Source of the DNA: Listeria weihenstephanensis
GTDB taxonomy: Bacteria > Bacillota > Bacilli > Lactobacillales > Listeriaceae
Assembly (NCBI RefSeq): GCF_003534205.1
Contig: NZ_CP011102.1
Location: forward strand, 2,802,036-2,866,035
Length of the DNA: 64,000 bases
Direction: 5' to 3'
How positions within the stretch are numbered: position 1 is the first letter of the stretch; each line of letters opens with the position of its first letter. Shown piece after piece: positions 19,977 to 28,825 of the stretch. The position numbers and the translations under genes are program-made. The notes beneath the pieces were generated by a model. The model made no database searches. It was not told the origin of the DNA and saw nothing but the letters and a program-made list of their open reading frames with translations.

Positions 19977-21484
19977 TTTACTACCTCCTTTAAAAGTCCT
20001 AATTTTTCATACCAGTCGACCACAGTTCCTAGTTGAATCTGAGTGCCTCCGCCTGCTCCAAAAACTTCTGCTACCTTTCCTTGTTGGGGATTTGCTATAT
20101 CGTCCAAAGTAAAATTATGTTTTCTCATCCCAGTTCTTAAGTCGTTTTGCATCGCAGGAGGGAGGTTCTCAACAGCTTTTTTTACGTTCACCAAGTTTAT
20201 ATCTTGCACCACTTCGTATTGGTAATAAGGCTTTACACTCTCTGGATATGGTAACCCTCTGGTATCATACTCAAGAATCTTACCATTTTCCACAGGACTC
20301 GTAAATCTTCCGAAAGAATCTCCATACCTATCAATAACTTGTCCAGCTTTCAAATTTGCATTAACTGTAATTGCTTTTCCGGCCTTATCCACAACAAAAC
20401 CATCTGCTTTTGGCCATTTTATATCGCCTGACTCATCTAGGTATTTAGGTGAGCGAACCAAGGCTCCCCATTTTGATTCATATGCTATTTCTCCATTTTC
20501 TAAAACGATTTTCTTAGGAGAGAAAGGCTTTACAACCGCTCCAACTTCTTCACTTATATTATTGACTTTAGAGCTAGCACTGACATCTTTCACATTTTTT
20601 ATCTTGCTGAAATCGTTAATACCTTTCGTAATACCCAACACACTAGCCAAAAAGATAGTAGTACTAGCTAATCCATAGGCATCTCCCTTTTTATAGGGTT
20701 CTAAATAACTAGACACGATACCATTCCAGAACATCCCCATTGTTCCTGACGGGTCAGTACGCAGGTTTTTCATCAACATAGCCATGCTCTCCAAATGTTT
20801 TTCTGGATGTTTCAAACTATCAAGCGTACTTTTCCCAAACCCAAAAATAGAATCTCTCGTAGAAGCGCCAATTTGACGTACCTTATTTCGATCATAATGC
20901 CGATAATCTTCTTCAATTTTAGAGGCGTGTGCGCGATCCATTTCCATGAGGCGTCGCATATCTTGGCTAATCCGATGCATCGCTTCACCTTCATTTTGCT
21001 GTAATTGCGTCAACTTTTGCCTTAAATAATCATCTAAATCTTCCATCAATCCTTGGTTATGTCGCATGACCCATAATTCATCTGGATCATCTGGTATGCG
21101 CTCGATGCTTGGCTGTGACACGCGGAATACCTCGCTTTTGGCATCATCTAAAGCGTATCCCTGCATTTCAGCCGCTTTTTGAAGGCCACGCGCATCAATG
21201 AGCATATCCTGATTGCGATAGGTTGGGCTATCTATGTCTTTCAAATCATTCACATAGTTTTCTAAATACGTAAACAGTTTTGTCACCGTTCCTTGTTGCC
21301 TAGAAATATCGTCTCGATGGGCACCAAATTCCATCGTCAACGCTTCGGCTAATTTCCCTTGTTGTTGAGCGATGGCATTTTGTACGTTGACTAACACACG
21401 GTCTAACGTTTCTAAGCTCGATTTCATTTTATGGAGCGATGTCAATACATCTTCCAATTCCCCTATATTGATTTTAAAATCCAT
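19973..21484 (-). CDS. LXG polymorphic toxin with C-terminal TNT (NAD glycohydrolase) domain
   Basis: 503 residues. Residues 1-205 are an LXG-type helical targeting domain for type VII secretion. The middle (about 205-340) is a linker with one hydrophobic stretch. The C-terminal 130 residues match the tuberculosis necrotizing toxin fold: LKAGQVIDRYGDSFGRFTSP, the R-LP motif (TRGLPYPE), YYQYEVV and GGGTQ, whose glutamine (about 482) is a catalytic residue in that family. The expected activity is NAD+ (and NADP+) hydrolysis in rival cells. No signal peptide, as expected for type VII cargo. Upstream are two small helical partners; downstream are immunity-like genes. Confidence 0.9.
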   Translation of the reverse strand: MDFKINIGELEDVLTSLHKMKSSLETLDRVLVNVQNAIAQQQGKLAEALTMEFGAHRDDISRQQGTVTKLFTYLENYVNDLKDIDSPTYRNQDMLIDARGLQKAAEMQGYALDDAKSEVFRVSQPSIERIPDDPDELWVMRHNQGLMEDLDDYLRQKLTQLQQNEGEAMHRISQDMRRLMEMDRAHASKIEEDYRHYDRNKVRQIGASTRDSIFGFGKSTLDSLKHPEKHLESMAMLMKNLRTDPSGTMGMFWNGIVSSYLEPYKKGDAYGLASTTIFLASVLGITKGINDFSKIKNVKDVSASSKVNNISEEVGAVVKPFSPKKIVLENGEIAYESKWGALVRSPKYLDESGDIKWPKADGFVVDKAGKAITVNANLKAGQVIDRYGDSFGRFTSPVENGKILEYDTRGLPYPESVKPYYQYEVVQDINLVNVKKAVENLPPAMQNDLRTGMRKHNFTLDDIANPQQGKVAEVFGAGGGTQIQLGTVVDWYEKLGLLKEVVK

Positions 21485-21774
21485 TAGCCTTCGCCTCCTA
21501 GCTTTGCATCTGTTTCAATAAATGCATGTACCGCTAGTTGGCTATCAACAAAAGATTGGTTTAATTTCGTAAATTGATCCGCTTTTATTTCTGTTACTAA
21601 TCCCTCTTTTACCTCCATATAACGTGTCATAAAATCAGGGGAAACTTGCTTATTCAATCTGTCCATGGTGTGTTGAATCTTTGTGGCTTCGGCTTTAAAA
21701 TCTGATACGGCTTGTTCCCCCTTTTTTAATTGTTTCAAAACCCAAGCTGTGTCAATATCAATTTGCGTTGACAT
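21484..21774 (-). CDS. WXG100-like / LXG-associated helper protein
   Basis: About 96 residues from ATG 21774, with GGAGGGAG upstream; a frame to 21813 runs through the previous gene and is not supported. Almost entirely helical, heptad-like and without cysteine. Proteins of this size encoded before LXG toxins (DUF3130/Lap type) bind the LXG stalk and guide it to the secretion machine. The TAA stop overlaps the toxin ATG by 1 base. Confidence 0.75.
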   Translation of the reverse strand: MSTQIDIDTAWVLKQLKKGEQAVSDFKAEATKIQHTMDRLNKQVSPDFMTRYMEVKEGLVTEIKADQFTKLNQSFVDSQLAVHAFIETDAKLGGEG

Positions 21775-21775
21775 A

Positions 21776-21994
21776 TCATATCTCCCTCCGCAAGGCATTC
21801 TCGGTCTGCTCACAGTAGGAAATCATGTCTTTAGCTTCCTCTTCTATTTGATTAAGCCTATGTATCATTTTCTCCTCTATTTCGTGATTTTCATCTTGAA
21901 TCCCATTTTTCCTGTTCTTAATACCATCCACTATACTTTCTAAACTACGTTTTCTAGCAGATATCGCATGTCGAACTTGTTCGTAATGTGGCAT
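21776..21994 (-). CDS. Small helical LXG-associated protein
   Basis: 72 residues, charged, with coiled-coil character (LNQIEEEAKDMISYCEQTENALRREI). First gene of the toxin operon; its stop is one base before the next ATG. It resembles the second small partner (DUF3958/Lap2 size class) seen before LXG toxins. GAGAGGAAG precedes the ATG. Confidence 0.7.
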   Translation of the reverse strand: MPHYEQVRHAISARKRSLESIVDGIKNRKNGIQDENHEIEEKMIHRLNQIEEEAKDMISYCEQTENALRREI

Positions 21995-22104
21995 ATGGCA
22001 CTTCCTCTCGTGTTAGTATCTTCCATTACTTATTATAGCAAATATAGACAAAATAAAAAAGCCTCCACACGAAGGGCTTCATAAATCATTGGAAAGGATC
22101 AGCA

Positions 22105-22215
22105 ATGTCTGTTGCAGAAGCACTCGCGCTCATGATCGGCTTTGGAAGCTTTTTAGTTTCCTTAATCGGTCTAGTAGTCAAGATTGCTAAAGCAGTACAA
22201 CAAGACAAAGAATAG
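22105..22215 (+). CDS. Holin-like type I toxin peptide (Fst/TxpA class)
   Basis: A 36-residue peptide: MSVAEALALMIGFGSF, then a single membrane helix LVSLIGLVVKIAKAV and a charged tail QQDKE. The pattern MSxxxALxLMIxFGxxxxxLIxLVVxI is that of putative holin-like toxins related to Fst, TxpA and BsrG. GGAAAGGATC lies 6 bases before the ATG. In this class translation is blocked by an overlapping antisense RNA, and the peptide damages the membrane when free. The gene lies alone between the toxin operon (divergent) and the purine permease, and its stop is inside a strong hairpin. Confidence 0.75.
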   Translation: MSVAEALALMIGFGSFLVSLIGLVVKIAKAVQQDKE

Positions 22216-22254
22216 CCATCTACCTCAACTTTGACCGGTTGATAGATGGCTATT
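22211..22254 (+). terminator. Strong hairpin at the toxin peptide stop codon
   Basis: AATAGCCATCTA and its exact complement TAGATGGCTATT (12 bp) around a 20-base loop. It overlaps the stop codon of the 36-residue peptide and is the likely end of its mRNA and/or the region shared with an antisense RNA. Confidence 0.65.
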
Positions 22255-22424
22255 CTAGCATTTATAAATAAGTCACTGTTCTTGGAAATCTCTACTTGCG
22301 AAGAGGGTTGTGTTACTAGCACGACTCTCTTTTCATATTCATTATAACAAAATTCCTATTCCCACGCAACATTTCTTCTCCTCCCCTCTTGCTAACCGCC
22401 CCCAACTAGGCTAAAATATAAACA

Positions 22425-22493
22425 TGTCGTATATGTCTAGGAATATGGCCCAGACGTTTCTACTTAGCTACCGTAAATGGCTAAACTACGAGC
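22425..22493 (+). promoter_or_regulatory. Purine riboswitch, guanine/hypoxanthine class
   Basis: The aptamer has the conserved blocks ATATGG, GTTTCTAC, ACCGTAAATGG and ACTACGAG in order, closed by P1 TCGTA/TACGA (22427-22431 and 22487-22491). The specificity base in the 3' junction is C (TACG, near 22489), which reads guanine or hypoxanthine; adenine types have U. It lies about 100 bases upstream of the permease start. A weak hairpin followed by TTTTTT near 22535-22550 may be the terminator of the expression platform. Confidence 0.88.
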
Positions 22494-22596
22494 AATAGCA
22501 TACTCGATTTCTGCTTTTTAGGTAGGATCGGTTCTTTTTTGCGATGGCTCATCTTTGAAAAATGTGCGACAACACAATTCAGGGAGGCTTTTTTTA

Positions 22597-23892
22597 ATGG
22601 AAAAATTGTTTAGACTACGAGAAAATAAGACAACGATTAAAACAGAAATTTTGGCGGGGTTAACGACTTTCTTGTCAATGGCTTACATATTATTTGTGAA
22701 TCCGTCCGCACTTGCAACAACCGGGATGGACATGAGCGCGGTATTCGTTGCTACGGCTCTTGCGGCTGTCGTCGGATCGTTACTCATGGGACTTATCGCG
22801 AACTATCCAATCGGGTTAGCGCCTGGAATCGGACTTAGTTCTTTTTTCGCGTACACGGTTTGTGCACAGTGGGGCATTCCTTGGGAGACCGCACTATCTG
22901 GCGTTTTAGTGTCCGGTTGTGTGTTTATCGTCTTGACTGTTACAGGAATTCGTGAAAAAATTATTAACGCAATTCCAACCGAGTTAAAATTCGCCGTGGG
23001 TGCAGGGATTGGTTTTTTCATCGCTTTTCTTGGCTTGAAAAACGCGGGGATTATCGTTGGAAATAAGGCGACACTCGTGGCACTGGGCGATTTGCATAAT
23101 AGCGCTGTCCTGCTCGCTGTTTTTGGTATCGTTATTACCATTATTCTCATGACTTTAAATATAAATGGAGCGATTTTTATCGGGATGGCAGCGACTGTTA
23201 TTGTCGGCATGATTTTCCAACTAATCGATGTTCCAACTCAAGTCGTGGCACCGATTCCAGATATTTCGCCTACTTTTGGACAAGCACTCTTTCACCTTGG
23301 CGATATTTTCACACCACAGATGTTGATCGTCATTTTGACATTCTTCTTCATTGATTTCTTTGATACGGCTGGAACACTCGTTGCGGTAGCGAATCAAGCA
23401 GGATTCATGAAAGATAACAAAATCCCACGCGCAAGCCGTGCCTTGTTCGCTGACTCCTCGGCGACGATTGTTGGCTCTATTCTAGGAACCTCTACAACAA
23501 CTTCTTATGTAGAATCGACAGCGGGGGTTGCGGTTGGCGGACGTACCGGATTGACCGCGATTGTCATAGCAATTTGTTTCGGACTATCGATGTTCTTTTC
23601 ACCACTGCTCGGCGTTATCACAAGCGCTGTAACGACTCCTGCCCTAGTGATTGTCGGCATTCTAATGATTGGTAACGTGGCACATATCGACTGGTCCAAA
23701 TTCGAAATCGCCGTTCCTTGTTTCATGGTTATTTTGATGATGGTACTTAGTTTCTCGATAGCATCAGGAATCGCGCTCGGCTTCATTTTCTACCCGATTA
23801 CGATGTTCTTCAAAGGTAGATACAAAGAAGTCCACCCGATTATGTACGTATTAATGATCTTATTTATCTGCTATTTTATATTTGTTGTTTAA
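22597..23892 (+). CDS. pbuG: NCS2/AzgA purine permease (guanine/hypoxanthine)
   Basis: About 431 residues from ATG 22597, with GGGAGG upstream; a longer frame from 22555 is less likely. Integral membrane protein with 12 or more predicted helices. Family signatures include AYILFVNPSALATTGMD, GLIANYPIGLAPGIGLSSFFAY, FFIDFFDTAGTLVAVANQAG and ADSSATIVGSILGTSTTTSYVES. It imports purine bases by proton symport. The guanine-class riboswitch supports guanine/hypoxanthine as substrates and repression when purines are abundant. The symbol is by analogy to B. subtilis. Confidence 0.9.
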   Translation: MEKLFRLRENKTTIKTEILAGLTTFLSMAYILFVNPSALATTGMDMSAVFVATALAAVVGSLLMGLIANYPIGLAPGIGLSSFFAYTVCAQWGIPWETALSGVLVSGCVFIVLTVTGIREKIINAIPTELKFAVGAGIGFFIAFLGLKNAGIIVGNKATLVALGDLHNSAVLLAVFGIVITIILMTLNINGAIFIGMAATVIVGMIFQLIDVPTQVVAPIPDISPTFGQALFHLGDIFTPQMLIVILTFFFIDFFDTAGTLVAVANQAGFMKDNKIPRASRALFADSSATIVGSILGTSTTTSYVESTAGVAVGGRTGLTAIVIAICFGLSMFFSPLLGVITSAVTTPALVIVGILMIGNVAHIDWSKFEIAVPCFMVILMMVLSFSIASGIALGFIFYPITMFFKGRYKEVHPIMYVLMILFICYFIFVV

Positions 23893-23925
23893 AAAAAGTT
23901 GGGCGTCATCGCGCCCAACTTTTTT
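23892..23925. terminator. Bidirectional terminator between the permease and hisJ
   Basis: AAAAAAGTTGGGCG / CGCCCAACTTTTTT symmetric hairpin. It serves the permease on plus and hisJ on minus. Confidence 0.9.
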
Positions 23926-24754
23926 AATGGTTTTCATAGTAGTCATAGCCTCGCCCCACATCCGCCAAGCTATGCGAATCCGAGCCATAAACCAATTCAA
24001 TCCCCAATCTTCGCGCCTCATTCACTACATCAAGCGGTGGATACGTTTTTTCACAAAATTCCTTGTAAAGTCCCGCCGTGTTCCAATCCAACTGATATTC
24101 CCGCGCCTTAACATCCCTCAGCAAATCTGAAATATGGAGTCGCGTATCCTTTTTCATCCCAGTTTCTTCATTTACAAAAAAGCGCTGAAACTTCTGGCAA
24201 AGTGAAATATGCCCCAATCGCGTCGGCTTCGCTGGCCCTAAGTCAGCAAACAACGATTCTCGAATCAACGCATAATACCCCTTCTGAACTGCATCAAAGC
24301 TACCATAATACTTCAAAATTCCCGCCTCAAAATCCTCCGCTGAAAAATCAATAAAGCGCCAACCACCGATACCTGGCATAAAGTGTAGCGACAAAACACC
24401 ATCATCCATCTGCGAACCATACTCCCTAAGCAACGCCCGCGTATCCTGCTCAAACCCCGGCAAAAAATCCACTTCCAAACCGACATGAATCCGAATCTGA
24501 TCTTTATATTTACGCTTCATCGCCTGCGCTCGCTCAAAATAAGCATCTAATTGATCCCACCGAATTGCTGCTGTCGCAATGTCCTCCATCGAATTCGCAA
24601 TAACTTCCTCAAACGCAGCCGGCATTGGTGGATGCTCCGTAATCGAATAATCCGTGAACCCCAGTCCAATTGCTTTTTCAATCATAGCCTCCACCTTGTC
24701 CCCTGAACCGTGTGGACAAAATTCCGTATGCGTATGCCCATCCCATTTTTTCAT
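23924..24754 (-). CDS. hisJ: Histidinol-phosphate phosphatase, PHP family
   Basis: About 276 residues from ATG 24754, with AAAGGAG upstream. Removes phosphate from L-histidinol phosphate, the step between HisC and HisD. The PHP metal-binding motifs are visible: DGHTHTEFCPHG at the N-terminus, SITEHPPMP, GLEVDFLPG, LSLHFM and a late YGSDSHSLADVG. The other histidine genes lie 3 kb away on the opposite strand, separated by a surface protein gene. The his operon has no other phosphatase, so this completes the pathway. Confidence 0.92.
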   Translation of the reverse strand: MKKWDGHTHTEFCPHGSGDKVEAMIEKAIGLGFTDYSITEHPPMPAAFEEVIANSMEDIATAAIRWDQLDAYFERAQAMKRKYKDQIRIHVGLEVDFLPGFEQDTRALLREYGSQMDDGVLSLHFMPGIGGWRFIDFSAEDFEAGILKYYGSFDAVQKGYYALIRESLFADLGPAKPTRLGHISLCQKFQRFFVNEETGMKKDTRLHISDLLRDVKAREYQLDWNTAGLYKEFCEKTYPPLDVVNEARRLGIELVYGSDSHSLADVGRGYDYYENH

Positions 24755-24785
24755 CCTGCATCGCTCCTTTTTTGTCCATTGTATC

Positions 24786-24816
24786 AAAAAAAGCCATGAT
24801 AGCAACTACCATGACT
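24786..24816 (-). terminator. Terminator of the surface protein gene
   Basis: Minus strand AGTCATGGTAG / CTATCATGGCT with G-U pairs, followed by seven T. It lies just after the surface protein stop. Confidence 0.7.
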
Positions 24817-24825
24817 TGATTTGTT

Positions 24826-27387
24826 TTATTTCACTATAACTGGTATCCGCTTGATCTCTTTAAAATTCGCATCTACCGCTACAATTTCTAATTTATCCGC
24901 ATTGCTCGTAATTTTTTTGATAATCTCTGTACATGTGTAGGTTCCTGCTATTGGGTCCAAATCAGCTTGCTTCGCGACTTCACCATTCACAAAAAGGCGC
25001 ACATATTTAATATCTTTACCGTATGTTCCTGTTAGTGTGAGGCTACCAAATGCATAGTCATCCGCTGTTAACGTAAGATCTAGCACAATCGGCTTCACTA
25101 CAACTGTTGCACGACCAACCTCTACATAAGCATCGTCTACTCCAACAACTTCCACCAAATCGCTATCTTTCAAAATGCTTTTCTTAGCATTCGCAAAAAT
25201 ATAGCTACGATCTTCGTTTATTATGGCTTCTTGCACAGCTTTACCGTTGACCCAAAGACGTACTTTACTGATATTCTTACCGATCGTCCCGGTAAGTGGC
25301 AGCATACCAAATTGATATGTGTCCGCTTTTATCCAGTTCTCTAGTGGGGAGCTCGTAACGGTTACTCTCACGCGTTTCACTTCCGCGTTTTGTGCGTCAA
25401 CACCAACGACTTCCACTAGGTCTTTCTTCGATGTTACAAATTGCGTGATGTTCTTTGCTTGATAAGTTCCGTCTGGATTTGTTGTCGCTTGAGCCACTGA
25501 TACACCATTGACCCAAAGAGAAACTTTTGCGATGTCTTTTCCGTAAGTGCCTTCGATGTTCGCCGCGTCCACCTGATATCCATTGGCTGTTAGTGCATAA
25601 TCTTTGACGATGGAACCTGTAATTTTCACAGGAACGCGCATTAGTTCGACAAATTTCGAATCAACGGCTACGATTTCGACTTTGTCTGTTGGTGCCTTGA
25701 CGTAATTCGCTGCCTTTTCGATCGTGAATGTGCCATCTGTGTTTAATGTGGCTTGTGTTACCGCAACCCCATTGACCCAAAGGCGAACACGCGGGATATT
25801 TTTGCCGTATGTTCCTGTTATGGTTGCTTCGCCTAGCTTGTAATCATTCGCAGAAAGTGTGATGTCAGCGCCTTTTGTCACAGAAATGCTCGCCACATTC
25901 GCTTTACCATTTAGTGGTTTTGTGATGTATACGGTTAGACTCGTGTTAACTGTTTGTTGTGGTATCGAGACACTATATTCTCCGTTCGCGTCCACTGTAC
26001 TTGAGCCTAAAACAAGGGAACCATTTCGTACAACCACACCTGCATTCGGTTCACCGGTCCCTGTTACTTCTGTTGTATTTGTTGTCACTGGATTAATCGT
26101 GATTGGCGCAATGACATTGAATTCACTTTTTGCCTTATCCAAATCTTTCTGGATACTCGTTCTCGTTGTGTAGTCTATTATCAAATTAACCTGTGCCTGC
26201 GCTTTATTCAAGTCTGTTTGGTTTGTTGTTGGTTTGACATGGTTTGCAGAATTATTATCGATGAACAATTCATCCACCAACTGGCGTGCAAGTTCTTCTG
26301 GGGTTGGAACCGCTGTTACCCTCAAGTCCGCGATTAAGTAGGATACGTTCTCTACTTGTGCCCAAATCGCAACCGTATCGCCAACTGCTAACGTGCTCGG
26401 CGATACAACATTTTTCGTATTTCCGCTTACCGTACTTGTTGTCGTCATCGCGTTATTATTTAATGTAAACTTGTAGGCATATTTCGCCTGTTCCGTATTA
26501 TCTAACGCAAAAGTTGCCGCTTGATGATCGTCGCTTAATGTGATTCCTTGGAACGCATCGCGCGCTCCAACTAGCGTTTCGGCTTTATTCAAGTAGCCCT
26601 GTAGCGTATCTTTTTCTGGAGATGCTTGTAGAATAGCTACTTTCATTTGCGCCTCCGTTACACTTGCTTTACTGGCCGTTGTTGCTACCATTTTAGTCGG
26701 ATTGCTATCCACAAACAAGCCTAAAACTGCCGCTTCTGCTTCTTCATACGGTATTCCGATGACATCCTGCGTTAAATCCGCAGCCGTGAAACGTTGTCCT
26801 TTGGAATTCAGTAAATTCACGTAAATTTTGACTTTCATGCCTTTTTCTAAAGTCACCGCTCCCATATCGATCCATGAGCCGTCTTCATCGTACCGATTCA
26901 CACGATTTAGCGCTACCTTGTATGTATTGTCTGTTGATGCCATGCCTGTTGTCATCGCGATTCTTGTGCCAGTCGCATTGTAAACCTCTGCGATGAAAAC
27001 CGTCTGTGATTCGAGTTTTCCAGTGATTCCCGTTGCTCCTTTTAAAGCGCTATCGATTGTTAAAGTGGATTGGATTTTCGTGGTTAGTTGGCTGATCGCC
27101 TTATCCAGAATCAATCGTAACTCGGCTTGCTGGATTGGATCTTCTAAAAGGGCAACATCTGCAATCGCATCGTTGACTGGCGTTTGATCTAGTCCCGCTC
27201 TGATATCATTTTTTGGGTCTTTCCCTACAAACAATGCGTTGACTTCCGCTTTCACATTTCCGTAGATCGAGCCTTGTACTGCTTGGTTCGCCGCTTGTGC
27301 CCCAACTGGTGCCGTCGCGATAACCGATCCTGCAAAAACATTCGTTGCTAAAAAAAGTAATGCTGTTTTCTTCATTATTTTATTCAT
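24826..27387 (-). CDS. Secreted repeat protein with Cry1Ac D-VI-like and Ig-like domains
   Basis: 853 residues with a signal peptide cut near GAQA (about 33). Three degenerate LF(V/I)xxxP-type repeats (about 45-105, 215-280 and 370-425) resemble the Cry1Ac domain D-VI repeats found in Listeria surface proteins. One Big_6-like Ig module follows (ITINPVTTNTTEVTGTGEPNAG). Four similar Ig modules complete the protein, each with GT(Y/I)GK(N/D)I..V.L(W/F)VNG and a V(E/D/K)(I/V)V(A/G)VD motif. There is no LPXTG or GW anchor at the C-terminus, so attachment is unclear. Likely adhesin or structural surface protein. It splits hisJ from the his operon. Confidence 0.85.
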   Translation of the reverse strand: MNKIMKKTALLFLATNVFAGSVIATAPVGAQAANQAVQGSIYGNVKAEVNALFVGKDPKNDIRAGLDQTPVNDAIADVALLEDPIQQAELRLILDKAISQLTTKIQSTLTIDSALKGATGITGKLESQTVFIAEVYNATGTRIAMTTGMASTDNTYKVALNRVNRYDEDGSWIDMGAVTLEKGMKVKIYVNLLNSKGQRFTAADLTQDVIGIPYEEAEAAVLGLFVDSNPTKMVATTASKASVTEAQMKVAILQASPEKDTLQGYLNKAETLVGARDAFQGITLSDDHQAATFALDNTEQAKYAYKFTLNNNAMTTTSTVSGNTKNVVSPSTLAVGDTVAIWAQVENVSYLIADLRVTAVPTPEELARQLVDELFIDNNSANHVKPTTNQTDLNKAQAQVNLIIDYTTRTSIQKDLDKAKSEFNVIAPITINPVTTNTTEVTGTGEPNAGVVVRNGSLVLGSSTVDANGEYSVSIPQQTVNTSLTVYITKPLNGKANVASISVTKGADITLSANDYKLGEATITGTYGKNIPRVRLWVNGVAVTQATLNTDGTFTIEKAANYVKAPTDKVEIVAVDSKFVELMRVPVKITGSIVKDYALTANGYQVDAANIEGTYGKDIAKVSLWVNGVSVAQATTNPDGTYQAKNITQFVTSKKDLVEVVGVDAQNAEVKRVRVTVTSSPLENWIKADTYQFGMLPLTGTIGKNISKVRLWVNGKAVQEAIINEDRSYIFANAKKSILKDSDLVEVVGVDDAYVEVGRATVVVKPIVLDLTLTADDYAFGSLTLTGTYGKDIKYVRLFVNGEVAKQADLDPIAGTYTCTEIIKKITSNADKLEIVAVDANFKEIKRIPVIVK

Positions 27388-27583
27388 TCTTTTCGCCCCT
27401 TTTTGATTTATTTGTTCATAGTTCTACTTCAATCCTAGCAGTGTCCGCCTCGAAAAAAATACAATATTTCCGCTTTTTGGTGAAAAGTCATGACAATTTA
27501 GACATATTTAATCAACACAACTCGCTTATTTCTAGAATATTCTATGAACTTATTGGTATACTGGAGATATTCTTCCTTTTATA

Positions 27584-27612
27584 TTTACAAAAACGCTTTA
27601 ACCTGCTAATAT
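27584..27612 (+). promoter_or_regulatory. Promoter of the histidine operon
   Basis: TTTACA, 17 bases, TAATAT, about 40 bases before the hisZ ATG. The leader is too short for a T-box and none of the T-box consensus is present, so regulation is by another route. Confidence 0.6.
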
Positions 27613-27652
27613 GGTAATACAATAAAGTTAACGTAAAAAGGAGCTCAGAAAT

Positions 27653-28825
27653 ATGAAATGGAATCGAAATTTACCTACTGGAACCAGAGATAAACTTTTT
27701 AAAGAAGCGGCGGCGGCTTATGATATGGAACATCTGGTGAATCGGTCGTTTCATGCGCGCGGATATCAGAGAATTGAAACGCCTGTCATCGAATTTGATG
27801 ATGTTTTCTCGGCGATTAATGATGTAAATCTGTACCGTTTTTTCGATAAAAAGGGGCGTTTGACAGTTTTGCGGCCAGATATGACGTCGCCGATTGGTCG
27901 GGTGATTAGTACGACAGGTGTGACGCCGCCGCTCAAGCTTTCGTATAGCGGTAAGGTGTTTCGGGCGAATGAGGAATTGGCTGGGGAACGCAATGAAATG
28001 ACGCAGGCTGGGATTGAAATTATCGGGTTTGCTTCTATTAAAGCGGAGATTGAGTGCATTACGAGTGCGATTGTGGTTTTGAAGCAGCTGGGGATTAGTG
28101 ATTTCCAAATTGAGATTGGGCACGCGGCGATTTATCAGGCTGTGATTCAGACGCTGGATTTGCAAGGTAGCGACGAGGAAGCTTTTCGCCAAGTGTTGCA
28201 GAATAAGAGTTTGTTTGGGATTCGGGCGTTTGTGGAAAGCCATCCGAGTGTGATGGATGATTTTATTTTGGCATTGCCGCGCTTGTTTGGTTCGGTGGAC
28301 ACGATTCGGGAGGCGCAGGCGTTGACGGACAATGTCGTTATTTTGGAGGCATTGGCGCAGATGGAGACGATTATTGAGGTCGTGGATGTGCCGGAGCATT
28401 TGTCGGTGGATATTGGCTTGGTGCAGGAGCTTCATTATTATACGGGCGCGATTTTCCGTGGTTATGCGGATATGTCGGCGGTTCATTTTTTGAGCGGTGG
28501 TCGGTACGATTCGCTTTTCGCTGAGTTTGGGGAGGATAATTGGCCTGCTGTTGGGTTAGCGCTGAATTTGGATGAGATTGTGTCACTGAAACGGCGGTCG
28601 TTGAAAGAAGACAAGCCGGACGCGAAAACGTTTATTCATTATTCGCTTGAAACGATGCATCTGGCGGAAGAAATTCTGGCTAAGACGCCAAACAGTTCGC
28701 TTAGTTTTTTCGATCAGTTGTCGGAGAGCGTTGCCTTTGCGAAGAAATGGCAATTTAGTCGAATCATTGATGTGAGCGATCATACGGTGCGCGAGATTGA
28801 TCCAGAAAAGGAGGTTTTGACATGA
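27653..28825 (+). CDS. hisZ: HisZ, regulatory subunit of ATP phosphoribosyltransferase
   Basis: 390 residues, a histidyl-tRNA-synthetase-like protein without tRNA charging. It pairs with the short HisG encoded next to it. Class II synthetase-like motifs are visible (GTRDKLF..., [25 protein letters not shown] [15 protein letters not shown] and SGGRYDSLF). It overlaps hisG by 4 bases. Third codon positions are G/T-rich, unlike the last genes of the operon. Confidence 0.96.
   Translation: MKWNRNLPTGTRDKLFKEAAAAYDMEHLVNRSFHARGYQRIETPVIEFDDVFSAINDVNLYRFFDKKGRLTVLRPDMTSPIGRVISTTGVTPPLKLSYSGKVFRANEELAGERNEMTQAGIEIIGFASIKAEIECITSAIVVLKQLGISDFQIEIGHAAIYQAVIQTLDLQGSDEEAFRQVLQNKSLFGIRAFVESHPSVMDDFILALPRLFGSVDTIREAQALTDNVVILEALAQMETIIEVVDVPEHLSVDIGLVQELHYYTGAIFRGYADMSAVHFLSGGRYDSLFAEFGEDNWPAVGLALNLDEIVSLKRRSLKEDKPDAKTFIHYSLETMHLAEEILAKTPNSSLSFFDQLSESVAFAKKWQFSRIIDVSDHTVREIDPEKEVLT

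Noticed and set aside
22086..22322. 78-codon minus-strand frame over the holin-like peptide
   Set aside because: No ribosome site; it is the antisense shadow of the toxin region, where an antisense RNA and not a protein is expected.
27388..27652. T-box or attenuator upstream of the his operon
   Set aside because: None of the T-box consensus or a terminator/antiterminator pair is present, and the predicted leader is only about 40 bases.
27671..28486. Long open frame antisense to hisZ (271 codons)
   Set aside because: It is the mirror of hisZ caused by G-rich third positions; it has no ribosome site and an implausible Arg/His/Asn-rich composition.
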